This document shows, piece after piece, positions 20,225-32,597 of a stretch of 64,000 bases of DNA. Under the pieces are notes generated by a model. That model worked only from the letters and a program-made list of their open reading frames with translations. It did no database searches and was not told the origin of the DNA. How positions within the stretch are numbered: position 1 is the stretch's first letter; each line of letters opens with the position of its first letter. Made by a program: the position numbers and the translations under genes. The DNA is from Adiantum capillus-veneris. Its lineage: Eukaryota > Streptophyta > Polypodiopsida > Polypodiales > Pteridaceae. Location: positions 91,645,935 through 91,709,934 of the forward strand of contig CM043958.1 in NCBI GenBank assembly GCA_014529385.2. Reading direction: 5' to 3'.

Positions 20225-23200
20225 GCCAACATGGACTCAAATCGAGCTGAGAATTCAAGTACAACAGAGCAAGCTAATAGCAGTGGCAGCACAAGTACAA
20301 CTGCAACCGAATAAATTTTGCAGCTATATGGCTACAAGGGGGATAAATTTTTGTACACACATTCAGAAGGTCATAGGTATCTAACGAGCACCAAAAGCAA
20401 CACGGGAGCCAAGATCCTATTTATCAGAGTAAACCCAAATTCAGAGAACTCCCAAATGTTCACAGACTTCTGTGGATCCAGGATTGTAAGTTCAAAGATG
20501 AGGTGCAGATAGAAGTTCAAAAAGTTGACCCAAGTGGTTATCTAGAAATCTGCACAAGTCCACAAATCATCCTTTTGGTGCATATGCAATCAGGGTCATT
20601 GTACATGGATTACAGTTGTCAGATCTATAGTCGAGAGTCAGAATTGCAAGATCCAACAGATCAACCAATAGAAGCCAATCTAATTGGAGAATCGAGTCAA
20701 AGACGATACAAAGGTCTAGATGGAGCAGTCTACAGCTTGATGCTCAGTGTTTTAAAAAAAGATGTCGACAACTTGGCAAACACAAAAATAGAAGCTCCTC
20801 ATCTAGAGCTTGATATGACAGAGACAATTGAAATACCACCAGTCATGGTGTATTTCTCAGATTGTGGATGAAAATGTGGACATTTGTTTGAAGATTGTCC
20901 AAGAAATCCTGACAACAGGGACATATCAATTTCCAAGCAAGGTACAAAGAAAATTGGAAATGCGAATCTCAATGTAAGTGCATTTAACTCGTCATTCTTA
21001 ATGCAATCAGATGATTCTGCATTACCATTAGAAGCACAATTCAAAACACTGCAAGTTCAAAATGAGCATAAACATGCACAAACACCTGAAAAGATTAAAA
21101 TTGATTCTTTGAACAACAAATTCCTGCATGAATTTAGTCAAGGTGTCGAGATGTCACCGAATGTTGAAAAGACTGTTAGGTTTGCAAATGATTCTGCATC
21201 CACTAACACAAGTGTGCAATCATTCATAAGTCTAAGGGACACATCCAATAGAATGATGTTAGCTTTGTATGGTACACATAATTCATATGCACACTATGTA
21301 GACCAAAAAGGGAAACTGTACAAAAAGGATCAACCAGTGTTTGAACGGCCCACATACCAGCTCATAGAAGTGCGTCTAGCGATAGATCAGAAAGGATGGT
21401 TTATTTTACAAGAAAGAATCTATTATAGCCCATCCTCTCTAGAGCTGAAGGATATTACCTAAGTAAACCCAAAAATTTGTTCAAAACCAAACTCTCCTCC
21501 ATCGGACATCAAACTTCAATGTTGTGACCAAACGAGGATATACTTTGACCAAAACAATCGTAGATATAGACGGGAGTCTAGCATCTATGATGCCTTGGGT
21601 CCTGAAACCACAGAAGCTCATATCATAGGAGACCCATGGGATAGACAATATTACGGCAAAGATGATGCCATCTACAACTTAACTTGGGGAATAATTTGTA
21701 ATGTTTCAAGGAGATACATACGAAACTATGTAGAAGGTTTACAAATGCCAAATATCAATAGTGCTACCCAAAGTGTACTTTCACAGTCCCAAAAGGTGAG
21801 ACTAAACCAGAGCCAAACATTTTTTTAACTCTTACAATGAAGCAGGCTATAGTGATCACCCTAGGAAGGGGGGAGCTGTAAAACCATCAAGATCAGCTTA
21901 TGTACCAGGAAATGCTACAGCAGTTCGAAGCCCTAGAGCTTCTAGCGAACATACCCCTTCAAAGCAAAAACCATTGAAAGATCATATGGTTGTTGGAAGT
22001 TTCCAATTGACCCAGATTCCATCAGAGTCTGCATACAAATTCTTATATGAAGATCATTAGGGACAAAAGTTTCAACTAATCTCCACAAGTCAGAATAAAA
22101 AGCCAACAAAGCGCATAGTGTTCAAACAATTACATGTGACAAACCCATGATCTTGTACAAACCCATACCGATGGTCCCCCGGCCTGAAGTCAAAGACCAT
22201 CTGAAGATGATACAAAGCCTCAAGCTGCCAGAACAAGTAATAGATAAGTCAAAGTCAATGAAAGCTAAAGTCCAGAAAGCTACACAAAGGTCACCACCAA
22301 AATCTCCTCCGAAGAGACAGATTCTGCCAGAAAGTACAATGGATCTTCTAAGGTCAAAGGTTACTCAAATGCAGGAGGATAATGCTCAACAATTTCAAAA
22401 AGGTGCAATATTATAGCCAATGGAGTCAACATCAATGGAAGCAGGTGATCAAGACAAAGACAATGCAAATAAAGTTCAACCACAGGACTCTACCACAGCA
22501 AAAGAAGTCAATTCAGACAAAAATCCTAAGACGACCAAGTGCAAAATTGTTAGTGAAAACAAAGAAAAGCTAACAAGTGAAGTAAAGCTAGATTTCTACT
22601 TAGACAAGAACCTTATGTCTTTTCGCACTTGGAAAAGATGTGGCCAACCACAGTTGGAAGATGCTCTTGAATTTGTGAGCATATGTGGAGACAAACAAGC
22701 AGAATGCTGGGGAATCATCTCCACCACCATTGAAGTAAGTTCATAGATCATCATAGCTCAATTCCACGTGATCACAACAAAAGATATGCCAGAAGACATT
22801 ATAATGGGAATGCCAATGGCTTAGAAGATGTCAGAGATACAGAATTCAAACATGAAGGAGTCATCAGCGACAACAAAGAATGAAGACCAAGAGTGGTCAC
22901 CCGCAGACGACAACACAAGGTCCTCAAGCACAATTAAAATGGAGACCAATGCCAAAGCAAAGCTTATTGAAGATGATTCATCTCCATCAAGCAGAACTTC
23001 AGAAGAGCTTAAAGCAAATCAGGTAATAGCAAGTGCAGATCAAACAGAGCAAAGAGCAGCCATGATAGCTATTGAGCAGAAAATGGAAAAGCTAGAAGTA
23101 AAGAAGGACGGGGTTGCAGACAACCAGGAAGCAATAGGAAGTCCAAAGATCCAGACATTGCTAGTTGAATCAGGTGATGCAAGTCAGAGTGGAAAACAAA

Positions 23201-23652
23201 GTCTCAAGCCACCTTCCATAGAGACACACTTAAATCAAGATGAGACCATGGCAAAAGCAGGACAAAGATCTTCAATAGAACCAAAAATTCTAGATTCAAA
23301 GCTGCAGGAGTCACAATAATCAAAGACAAATCGTGCAGACAAAGGTAAAACTAAAGTGGAACTTCCACCGATTAGCACAACAGGTGTGACATCATATGCC
23401 TCTACATCAAAGAACCCTCATGGATCAGCTTCTTCAAGCAAGTCAGGCTTTCAAAACTTCAAGTCAATTGTTGACCCAACGGAAACCTCTAAGGAGACAC
23501 CCAAGAAAGAAAAGGTATATCATCCAAAGGACTCAAGAAAGCAAAGGAAAGTCAAGCAAGTGTTTGTTCCGAGCAGTTTAGTCAAAGTCAATGATCTAGT
23601 TGGGATTAAAGACAGGCATCAACATAGAAAGACAAACACATGGGATGGATAG
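20225..23652 (+). pseudogene. Decayed long ORF of the large LTR element, gag-like with a repeated unknown domain
   Basis: From about 20490 to 23652 one frame stays open except for isolated stops (20869, 21460, 21826 and others). Before 20490 it continues in another frame. An unfamiliar domain (LYGYKGDKF...YSRESELQD...YKGLDGAVYSL) spans about 20315-20840. A second divergent copy (LYGTHNSYA...YRRESSIYD...YYGKDDAIYNL) spans about 21260-21760. Between them, KCGHLFEDCPRN (about 20872) looks like half of a CCHC zinc knuckle, hence gag-like. The C-terminal half is Lys/Gln/Ser/Glu-rich and low in order. EDIIMGMP near 22800 faintly recalls a retroviral protease end. No known family was recognised. Confidence 0.5.
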
Positions 23653-24344
23653 CATCACAATGGAGCTTAAAGGAACAGGAGTACTATGGAGGTAACAGAC
23701 AGATATGGGTACCAAAACCACAAGTTAGAGCATATGAAGTAACTTCAAGTCCCTCCCAAGAAAGAATGCCCACAAGGTATCAACCTCGACAATATCCTAA
23801 GATACCTAAGAAGCAGGTATACAATAGAACAACATCGAAAGATGCTAAAGTCTACCACAACCCGCAAGAGGATACAGAAAAAAGATGGATATCAAAGAAT
23901 GTTTGTCTTAGACAAGGGTTCTACACAAAGTATACAAAGATTTTTCTACTAGTCAATCACAAGCCAAATGCAGCTACACCAAACCTGCATGAAGATCTCA
24001 AGAGCTCAACAAGACTCAGAGCTCAACAAAGTCAACAAAGGAAATACAAAAGTCCTCAAGAGATTTGGATTCCTAAGTCTTCCAATTCTCCTAGTCAAAA
24101 GTCAAATGTCAACAATCAACAGAGGCCTACAACAACATCAAAGACTCCTATCAACAGGCTTGATTGGAGAATCAAACAAATAATGGAGTCCTCACATTCA
24201 AAGAAGGACAACCCAGCCAACGAGGATGTAGATTCAAATATGATAAAACAGGTATGGCATAAGAAACCTTCAATGCCAACTTGGTCCTTCATCAATCCTC
24301 TTTTTGAGGATTCAGCTTACTTTTACCTGAAGAAATGTTTGTAG
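23640..24344 (+). pseudogene. Basic, Gln/Lys-rich ORF downstream of the decayed ORF
   Basis: This 234-residue ORF overlaps the end of the preceding frame and probably continues it after a frameshift near 23640. It is rich in Lys, Gln, Ser and Pro (for example RYQPRQYPKIPKKQ) and has no recognisable domain. A disordered nucleic-acid-binding tail of the same ancestral protein is a guess from composition. Confidence 0.35.
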
Positions 24345-25329
24345 TAAGCTCAAGAATGTAAAACATCAAGTCGCCAAGGTGAAAAAAACACTCTTTGGCA
24401 TAGTCAGAGTCAGGTTGTTGAGCCATAAAATAAGTAAAGCATTGGTCCCAAAGGTTCAAGTCATATTAAACTCTCTGTTAAGAGTCATAGTTATTAGGCT
24501 TACGCTCAAGCTGGAAGAGTTGAGCATATCTAAGTCATGTTGTTCATGCTGGATAAGATGAGCATAAGAGTCGAAGTCTATTAACTTACAATTGGTGGAG
24601 TGTTGTAGAGTCCAACACTCACGCACAATGCACAGTAAGATGAGAGCACATATCCTCGTCAACAAAAACCATTCTTAAAGGGGTGCCAGCTTGCAAAGCC
24701 ATGCCATATGATTTTATACTACAACCTTTCTAAATAACCCCTCAAAATATTTCTTGCACAACTATTGTTTTCCATGCATTTATGTGAATGCATAAATAGG
24801 ATGTCCCATCATTGGACATATGCATTAGACACTCTTTTTGCTTCCACTTATGCACCTTGAGTGGACTACAACACAAAAATCAATGTTCCATCATGCTACC
24901 CTTTCATATTTGCTGCCTTTTTTAATTCCATATCTAGCTATCAGCAAATAATCCCTTGAGTACTTTATTAATATTTCCCATGCTAGTAAGTACTCCAATA
25001 ATGCGCGTATCCCAAAGGCACTTTTTTTCCACTGGTTTTTCCCCTTTGGTCATCCAGGTATTGGAGCCTAATTTAAAACCTTATCATTCCACTTCCCTTG
25101 TACATACTTTTCATAAATAAACAATAGCCTCATCATTATGCTATTATAATGGACAAATGCACCATCATCTCTCACATCAGACTATTCAGACCAATGAAAA
25201 TGCTACAACAAATTGAACCTCATCAACAAATCCAACAAAAAATGAAGACGATCAACCATCAACAACTAATCAAAAAACCTTCCACAACCTCCATGGACAC
25301 TTTTCAACAGTGCCCAAGGACGGGCACTA
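24345..25329 (+). other. 3' untranslated region of the large LTR element
   Basis: Nothing recognisable; ORFs are short and without domains. It ends at the polypurine tract. Confidence 0.55.
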
Positions 25330-25346
25330 AAATTGGAAGGGGGGAA
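25330..25346 (+). promoter_or_regulatory. Polypurine tract
   Basis: AAATTGGAAGGGGGGAA lies directly before the TG of the right LTR. Confidence 0.85.
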
Positions 25347-26271
25347 TGTTAACTAAGTCAACGTCAGTTAAAACAGAAGCCGCTAAAGACCGAAGATGTA
25401 TGAATGCACATCGAGGATTAATCCAAAGAAGCAGTAAAAATTGGAGTTACACATTTTCCACGTTTTCCCAAAATGGTCATGTATTGTAAATTCCCGATTT
25501 ATTTCAAGCCATTGTAATATTTATAATGTGTTTCGGGCTCAATGGGAGTTCCAAGTTGTAAAGAACAGGTCGGTTACTGTGCCTAGGTAGCAAATTCGGT
25601 AAGTGGTGGAGCCCTAATGGCCTTGGGCGCCCGGACATTGCATATTTTTACCCTAGGTATATAAAGCAGTGTGTAAAAGAAATTAGGGTTCTCAAGTCAT
25701 TTGTTGAGAGCACTCTTTGGTGAGAGCTCTTGAGGTGTGTGGCTATGGAGTCCTTGAGCTTCTCCTTGCTCATGAGACTTGATTAACACTACTTAATGAT
25801 TTATTCTCTCTCACTATGCCTCTCTCTTACCTCTTATGATTGCCTATGATGCTTAGATTAACTAGATCTTAACTAATTAGTGGTTAATCCCTCTCTAATC
25901 TTGTGTGATTGCCCTCTTTTTCTTGTGTGTGAATGCAGGTTTGATTGGAGTGTGGTGCTCAATAGATCTATGTGTGTGCGCTTGCGATTAGTGTGTTGCA
26001 TGATAGGATTAGTGTTGTGTGCATCTTGCAATCGTAGTGTGTGTGATTGGGTTGATTAGAGGTGAAGAGAAGTGGATATGGAGATTGCCCTTCATTGTGT
26101 CTTAGCTCCTCCATAGGCTGAGAAGCTCACCTCTTAGAGTTAACCATTTGTGTTGCCACAATTATCTCACTAACCGCGTGAGTGTTTCCATGCCCTAGCC
26201 GGGTAGCTCATCCCTCCGAATTGACAATTTTGTTGGTCATTGGAGCTATTGCAACGATGGGGCTCCCAACA
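25347..26271 (+). repeat. 3' LTR of the large element
   Basis: This is 925 bp, TGTTAACTAAG to CCCAACA, and uninterrupted. It is the reference for the copia-split 5' LTR, and the two differ by clearly more substitutions than the two copia LTRs do. Confidence 0.88.
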
Positions 26272-26615
26272 CATTCCTTACATAAGCCACATCTGTGTAG
26301 TAAGATACACATGCATCCTAGCCTCCAAATCCAATGCACAACTACTTCATACCATTCCAATATATCATCACACCTTTCATTGCCTCCCTACCTCTTCCCA
26401 AGATTCTCCATGATAAATTTGCTAAGGACTCCCACTACAACAAGAATATTTGTACAAGTCTCCATCATGGTGTACATCATTGAAAGAAAACCAACTTATC
26501 AAAGAAAAAAATTTACATGGCATTATCAAATTTATACACATTTTGGCATATACTTGATGTTGCATGAGAATTCCTAAATGTTGTACAATTCCTTGTATCT
26601 ATTTACAATCTGCTA

Positions 26616-26675
<60 letters not shown>

Positions 26676-27479
26676 ACACACACAAAACACAAATACCAAT
26701 GTCACTTATAGATATCACCCTTATAGCATGTTTTTCTTTGCCATACTTGAGGAACCCAACAAATAAAAATGCATCCTATATACTATGATGATATACATTA
26801 CTAAAGTCCAAAGAGTCTGAGAGATCATGGGAATAGACGTGTTGATTCAAGCTCTCATCCATTGATAACAACAATACTCTTCTCTAGCTTGTATGAGGCT
26901 ATCACTTGTTGTGTGATCTGCCCATCAAAGGGATGTGCCACAACCTCCACAATGACTTCTAAACCCTATAATTTGAGCAAAGCTTTCTCGTTCTCTTGAA
27001 ACACATACTTCTCTATTTTTCTATGTTGAATCGTCCCCAACGATTCCTTGAGGTTATTTGTCTTTGATGTCATCTTTTCAAAGGTTTCTTGCATGCACTG
27101 TCAATTCGATTTTCTTCCCATACATGAGTCAAACAAAGAAGTTTTGGTTGAAGATGACTTACTTGTGGTAATTTTCATGAATGAGTCACTGAAAGAGTAG
27201 AGGGGTGTGTCAAGGATAGTGACTATTGAAGGAGTTTGGGTACGCAGAGATGAAGCAGGTAGTTGTCAACTTGAATCATACTCTTCAGGTTGAGAAGCAA
27301 GTGGTGCTAGAGGCTGCAAGTAAAATGTCGATGGGTGAACACGTCGCATAGTTATGTGTATCCTTGCCATTAATGCTCCAATTGTTGGACACCCTTGATC
27401 ACCATGCTTTACTTGTGACATGTCAAACATGCATTGGCTTGTCCAATTAATCATCACTGACAAGATTTATTTTGGGATT
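26272..27479. other. Unassigned sequence with a microsatellite
   Basis: It begins with the right TSD CATTC. A (CT)n(CA)n tract occupies about 26613-26672. No ORF has a recognisable domain. The right part may be the 3' non-coding end of the decayed gypsy element that follows. Confidence 0.5.
26613..26672. repeat. (CT)n(CA)n compound microsatellite
   Basis: About 28 nt of CT repeats run directly into about 32 nt of CA repeats. Confidence 0.95.
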
Positions 27480-28269
27480 TGTTGTATTTTCCACTTGCGG
27501 CTAGCTGGCGCTATTAATGGTGCGGTTATATTTGACTGAATTGATCGGATAACTAGAATTTGTTCTAGTGCTAGAATGGATGATTCTGGCTAGAAGGCCA
27601 AAATTGGTACTTGTGTAGACTCCTCTACTGGTTGCATGACTGAACTGATGTAGAACAAGTCCAGTAGTTCCCCTTCTGGTTCTGTTATTGTTTCAACTAG
27701 AACATCTTCTGCTTTGGAATAATATAACTTGATCTTGGCCCCATTGTATACTACAGGAATAGTAGACCCAACAAATCTTTGAGTCTCACTGTCCCATTAG
27801 AGAATACTCAATCTACCTCCTCATAGGGTCTTGACCAAGCTATTTTTAGATTCGGCTTCTTTGGTCCCAGTTTAGACTGGTATATCAGTATTAAATCAAC
27901 TCTCTAGAACTGTCTGACCTTGATCCTACTATCATTCCAATTATTCCTTCTTTGTTGCACCACTTCTTGTTCCAATAAAGCCCTCTATCTTATCTCATCC
28001 AGTTGTAGTAGTAAATCATCTAGTCATTGCTTCAGGTTCTAATTAAAATCAATCCCATGCTCAACGGCCAGTCATAATCTTGGAATGACAAATTCCACGG
28101 GCACTACTATTTGTCCATAAGCTAGTTTAAATGGAGTCATTCCCATAGTGAACTTGTAAGCATTGTTCTATTCCCATAACGCTATCTAAAGTCTGGCATC
28201 CCATTGATGTGGTTCCTTCTGAACAACTTTAGTGAGAATAGTTTTGATGGTTTTATTACTCCTTTCAGC

Positions 28270-28680
28270 CTGGCCGTTACATATGGCATTGATTTATTGT
28301 GTGTGACTGAAAACATCTCCATGAGGATCTCCATCGTGTCATTAATGAAATGAGTGCCCTAGTCCGACAATATTTCAATAGGACAAATGTATCTGCAAAT
28401 AATATTCTTATGAATGAATATGGCAGTAGACCTGGCAGTGTTATCTGGAAGCAATTTAGTCTCCATCCATTTGCTAACATAGCATGTAGCCATAATGCTG
28501 TATTTGTTTTTTCTGGGAGTCACCTTCTTGAATGGTCCCATTAAGTTAAGCCCCCATTTCATAAATACTCCCAGTGTCTATATTGGAGTCAGAGATGTCA
28601 TATCCACTACTATAGGTCTACCCATCCTTTGCATATATCACAGGTTTTACAAAAGGTTTTGACATCAACCATCATTGATT
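28270..28680 (-). pseudogene. pol: Gypsy integrase remnant
   Basis: A zinc-finger half, FCKTCDICKGWVDL, near 28640 is followed by WGLNLMGPF (28545, first catalytic aspartate position replaced by asparagine). Then come ATCYVSKWMETKLL and PIEILSD (28365, second catalytic aspartate). The remainder is broken by stops. Readable traces of the C-terminal part continue to about 27500. Confidence 0.7.
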
Positions 28681-29146
28681 TCCATTGCAATCCTCCTTAA
28701 AGGATTTTCTATAGGTGATGTCAGTTGAAAAATGACCTCTTGCATCTCGATTATGGGCAATGATAACTGCACACATCACCAAAGTAAACCATCAGTACCA
28801 AATCTATAAAGTGCTCTGCAATGATGGTGAATTTCAAACTCCAAATAATTAGTGCCTTTTTCTTCTTTTGAGACCAATCCCTTGGGAATTTGCCTAGATG
28901 AAGGAAATTGTACACTTCTTGCCACTCTGGATCAGGCTCTTTCTCAGTTGTGCTCTAAAATAATTTGGCATTTATTGGTTCATCTCTCAAAGATGTTTCT
29001 GAATGTGATTTCCTTGGCTTGTGGAAGATCTTGCAATTCAAATACCATTAGAACATCATCCACCTGATTAACCTTCCTTGTATGGTCACTTCATTAATAA
29101 AAAACAATAAAGCCTGATGATCAACATAGAAGTGGAATAGATTTCC

Positions 29147-29360
29147 CTATAGATAATGCTTGAATTTAGCTACATTGAACACCATTCCTAGTGCCTCTCT
29201 CTTTTTAGTTGAATACCCTTTATTGGCTGAATTGAACCTATGATTGGCAAAGTAGATTGGGTAGTTTGTCTTCCCATCAAGCTGAGCTAGTATAGCCCCC
29301 ATCGCCATACCTAAAGTGTCAACATGTACATGGAAGATAATATCCCAGTTGGGCATGGTA
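29147..29360 (-). pseudogene. pol: Gypsy RNase H remnant
   Basis: The minus strand reads FHVHVDTLGMAMGAILAQ, the start of the Ty3/gypsy RNase H with its first acidic residue. PIYFANHRFNSANKGYSTKKREALGMVF follows in the same frame. The rest of the domain is degraded. Confidence 0.75.
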
Positions 29361-29389
29361 AAGGACTCGCCTCCTATTGATTATATCTT

Positions 29390-30180
29390 TTAAGCATTCT
29401 TCACTATAGATGAATTTATTCCCTTTCTTTGTGAGCTCATATAGGGGTAATTATTTAGGTGCAAACATATGAACAAATCTTCAATAAAAATTAATATACC
29501 CAAGGATGAACTCAATTTTGAAACTGTGTTAGGTGTTATGGCTTGCTGAATATTCTTAATCTTATCTTGAACCATCTCAATACCATTTCTTGAGAGAATA
29601 TTCCCCAATAGTTGACCCTTCCAAACCACAAAAATAGATTTTAATGGATTTAAATAGATCCTCTTCTCCATGCACATCTCAAAGACCATTTCTATAAACA
29701 CTATAGTCATTTCTTTAGTGTAAAAGACAGTGAAGTCGTCCCACGAAGATGCCCAAAAATTTGTGCAAAAACTCACTGAAGATCTTCATTATACATAGCT
29801 AAAAGGTTGCTAGAGCATTACAAAGTCCAAATGGCATTACGCAATACATAAATTCTCCCCATTCAATGATGAATGTTGTTTTATCTCTATCTTTTGGTGC
29901 AATATTCAGTTGATTGTAGCCACTATAGCCATCCATGAAGCTATACATTTTGTGGCCTACAGTCTTATCTAACATCATATTTGTGAATGGTAATGGGGAG
30001 GGATCTTTGATGGTCTAGGCGTTCAACTTCCTATAGTCCATGCATACTCTGAGTTTATCGTTCCTTTTTGGAACAACCACTATAGGAAATAATCAGTCAC
30101 ACTGATTGACACCTCTGTGATGAACCCAACTTTAAGTAGATTATCAATTTCCTCCTTGAACTTCTTTGCATAATTAGGAT
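29390..30180 (-). pseudogene. pol: Gypsy reverse transcriptase remnant
   Basis: In several frames the minus strand reads KLRVCMDYRKLNA (about 30050), MYSFMDGYSGYN (about 29930) and MPFGLCNALATF (about 29830). WDDFTVF (about 29735) is the YxDD-box position with tryptophan replacing the usual residues. LGNILSRNGIEM and DKIKNIQQA follow. Stops interrupt it, so it is inactive. Confidence 0.8.
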
Positions 30181-30889
30181 TCATTTTGTACCTCTGTAGT
30201 CTTACTAGTTTGGCATCATGCTTAAGTGGTATTTGATGCTAGCACACTTCTAGATCTACTCCTTTCAGACCAGTATGTTCCCACGGTAGATACGTCTTTG
30301 TATTTCTCGAACAGTGCCTTGTCCTTCTCTTTAATCTTTGGCTTCAGATGCTTGTTGATTTTAATCATTCTTGGGTTCTCGTCTGAGTTGAGATTCCATT
30401 CTTCCAACTCCTAATCATCTAGAAGTAACCAGTTTGGCCCACTTCCCTTTCTCTTGGCCAATGATTCTACTTCCTTGTGTCCAAATACCACCAGCATAGT
30501 CATCAAATGGATTGCTGACTTCCAGTAGTTCATTGTGATCATTTGGTGTGAGTACTAGTGGAGTTTCTTCATCAGAAGTTGCTAAACCGTTTGTTGAACT
30601 GGGTTCCTCTTTTGATCTAAAGTTAATCTTTTTTGATGTAGACTGTGCTGGTACTCAATCATCAATCTGAATTGGCCTTTCTCTAGAGTTAAGCTCAATA
30701 AATTGTTCTGGATATTGCTGCTTCTATTGCTTAACTTGCTCCTTGTCCATCAAACTGCATTGAGACCAATTTCTACTAAGGGAAAGATGTTCATGGAGGC
30801 AAGCATTCTCTCAATCTTCTTTGTTCCATACTTTTCACACAATTCCTCTAGTCTCAGAGATGTTTTCCATGTTCTGGTGTTGTTTGTCT

Positions 30890-31260
30890 TTATCTAGACT
30901 CTTCTATTAGAGCCTTGGATAGTTAACGTTTTTTGTGTATAGTCATGCATGGATCGAGCAATACTGAGCCGTGGTCTTCCTAGAAACATACCATAGTCTC
31001 TTTGAATGTCTAACAACAAAAAGCTGGTTTTAAACTTTTCTTTTCTGACCCTTATCTGCATGTTTTTGATAAGTCCAGTCGCTTGGACTACTCTATGGTC
31101 TACCATCCTTATTCTGACTGGAGCTGGCTTCATCTCCATTATTCCCAACGCTTGTCTGAGATGCTTGCCAAGAATGTTCACTCCAACACCTCCATCCAGA
31201 ATGACACCAGATAATGGTTCCCATTGTTTTCTAAGCTTATAGTCTATCTAGATCACCATA
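30890..31260 (-). pseudogene. pol: Gypsy aspartic protease remnant
   Basis: VNILGKHLRQALGIMEMKP, RIRMVDHRVVQATGLI and FLGRPRL match the retropepsin-like region of plant Athila/Tat-like elements. FLGRPRL corresponds to the family's C-terminal LGRPWL motif. The active-site D-G-(G/A) lies just upstream, near 31190, in a degraded stretch. Confidence 0.7.
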
Positions 31261-31959
31261 ACTTTATAATCTCGGATGGCTGCAAAATCTAGTGTTTTTG
31301 CCTTTGCTTTGACTTTTCTCTTTTGTTTGATGAAATTGGCTGCCTTTGGCAATGCGCGTCGGATTTCATCTAATTCCACTGTTAATTTTTTTATTCATTC
31401 ACAAACCTTCACATATATTTCATCTTGCACATTGCCCAAGCTGACACTATCTGAACCAAAAGACTTCTCCTCTTAAGTGTCTTCACAATTCCATTTCTTT
31501 GTTTTGCTTCTGGTTGCTCGCTAGCTCTGTGATGAATCCAGTTGATTCTTCCCTAGGCCTATTTTTCCAACATCAAAAAAGTATACTCTGACTTGCCTTG
31601 TTTCATCTACCAAACTCTGTATTGCAGCAATCATAGACTCCTCTAGACTATTTGATGCCTTCTCCTTTCTTGGTTCCAAAGGCTAAGGTGGTATCTTTTG
31701 AATTTTTTGAGCTTCTGAACATTCTGGTTGTTCTGACAGATTACTTGACAAGTTCTCAGTAATTTTTGCTACCAGATCCCTTTGTTCATGCCATTCATCA
31801 TCTACAATCTTCTCTTTACCTTTAGCCTCCATACCTTTTTCTATTGTTCCCACTTTTTGGCCTCAATAGTCTGATTCTCTTTGTTAGTAGAAATATCTTC
31901 AATCACTATTCTCTTACTTTTGGTGACCACTCTCACTGGTACGAGCTCTAGTGGTTTCT

Positions 31960-32597
31960 GATGAGCTACCTCTGGCTTTGGTGAGTTTGGACACTAAGCT
32001 GCAAAGTGGCCATACTTTTCACAACCATAGCAGTTCATATTCCTCTTGGAGAAGTCTCCTCTGCCATGCCAGCTCCATTCTGGGCATCCCTGACCCACTC
32101 TAGTGCTCATGCTGGCTTCATTTTCTTTAGACCCGCTAACTCTATCAACCTTGGGTGCTTCTAGACTGGTGAGTGCGATCATTGACAGGTCTTTCCTCTT
32201 CTTAAAATGGTGGATTCTAATCTTGCAATTGTTCCAAACATGTCCGAAGGCCTTACAATATGTACATTAGGAACATTCATTTGACATATGACCTTTTGAT
32301 TGACATTTGGAACACCAAATTTTTTCTTTCCTCACTGATGGTCTTGTCTTTGCTATCTCAGCAATCTGTCTTGACATTTCTTCAATATTCCTAGTCCAAG
32401 ACCCCTTCTTCTTGGCTTTTCCTTTCTCATCTAATTTGCTACTAGAAGAACTGGCGCTGGAAGTGGTTTTTCTTCTTTTATGTCCCCTTTCCTTCTTGGC
32501 TTGTTCCTCCAATTTTAATGCACATTGTACTAGATCATTGAATTTCTTAGTTGGTGCTAGTAATTCCTTCTCTCTCAGTTTTTTGTTGCAAAAACTA
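31960..32597 (-). pseudogene. gag: Gypsy gag C-terminal part with three zinc knuckles
   Basis: A basic segment (KKERGHKRRK) is followed by CSKCQSKGHMSNEC (about 32270-32310), CTYCKAFGHVWNNC (about 32230-32270, after an in-frame stop) and CYGCEKYGHFAA plus a stop and CP (about 31990-32035). All three have CX2CX4HX4C spacing. Gag binds the element's RNA and forms particles. The N-terminus is missing because the frame runs into the LTR-like repeat at 32597; residues encoded upstream of that point are not gag. Confidence 0.7.

Larger units (their letters stand above)
10563..26271 (+). mobile_element. Large non-autonomous LTR retrotransposon (host of nested insertions)
   Basis: It is bounded by LTRs of about 920-925 bp (TGTTAA...CCAACA) and a perfect 5-bp TSD, CATTC (10558-10562 and 26272-26276). 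A PBS follows the left LTR and a polypurine tract precedes the right LTR, giving plus-strand orientation. Without the copia (11122-16066 plus 5-bp TSD) and SINE insertions it is about 10.4 kb. No RT, RNase H or integrase can be read in any frame; the only coding trace is a decayed ORF at about 20.3-24.3 kb. This fits a large retrotransposon derivative that relied on another element's enzymes. Confidence 0.85.
27480..32597 (-). mobile_element. Decayed Ty3/gypsy element, Athila/Tat-like (non-chromovirus)
   Basis: Reading right to left on the minus strand: gag with zinc knuckles, aspartic protease, RT, RNase H, integrase. This is the Ty3/gypsy order. RT (MDGYSGYN) and protease (VNILGKHLRQALG) resemble plant Athila/Tat-like elements, not chromoviruses. 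Stops and frameshifts occur every 50-150 codons. The gag start is cut at 32597, where an LTR-like repeat begins. No 3' LTR was found to the left, so the left boundary is approximate. Confidence 0.75.

Noticed and set aside
22586-22815. Aspartic protease in the decayed ORF of the large element (EDIIMGMP)
   Set aside because: Only a weak likeness to the family's C-terminal motif; no D(S/T)G active site is visible upstream.
27480-32597. Assigning the decayed minus-strand gypsy element and the 10.6-26.3 kb element to one family
   Set aside because: Their LTRs and coding traces show no similarity; only the PBS type hints at a common wider group.
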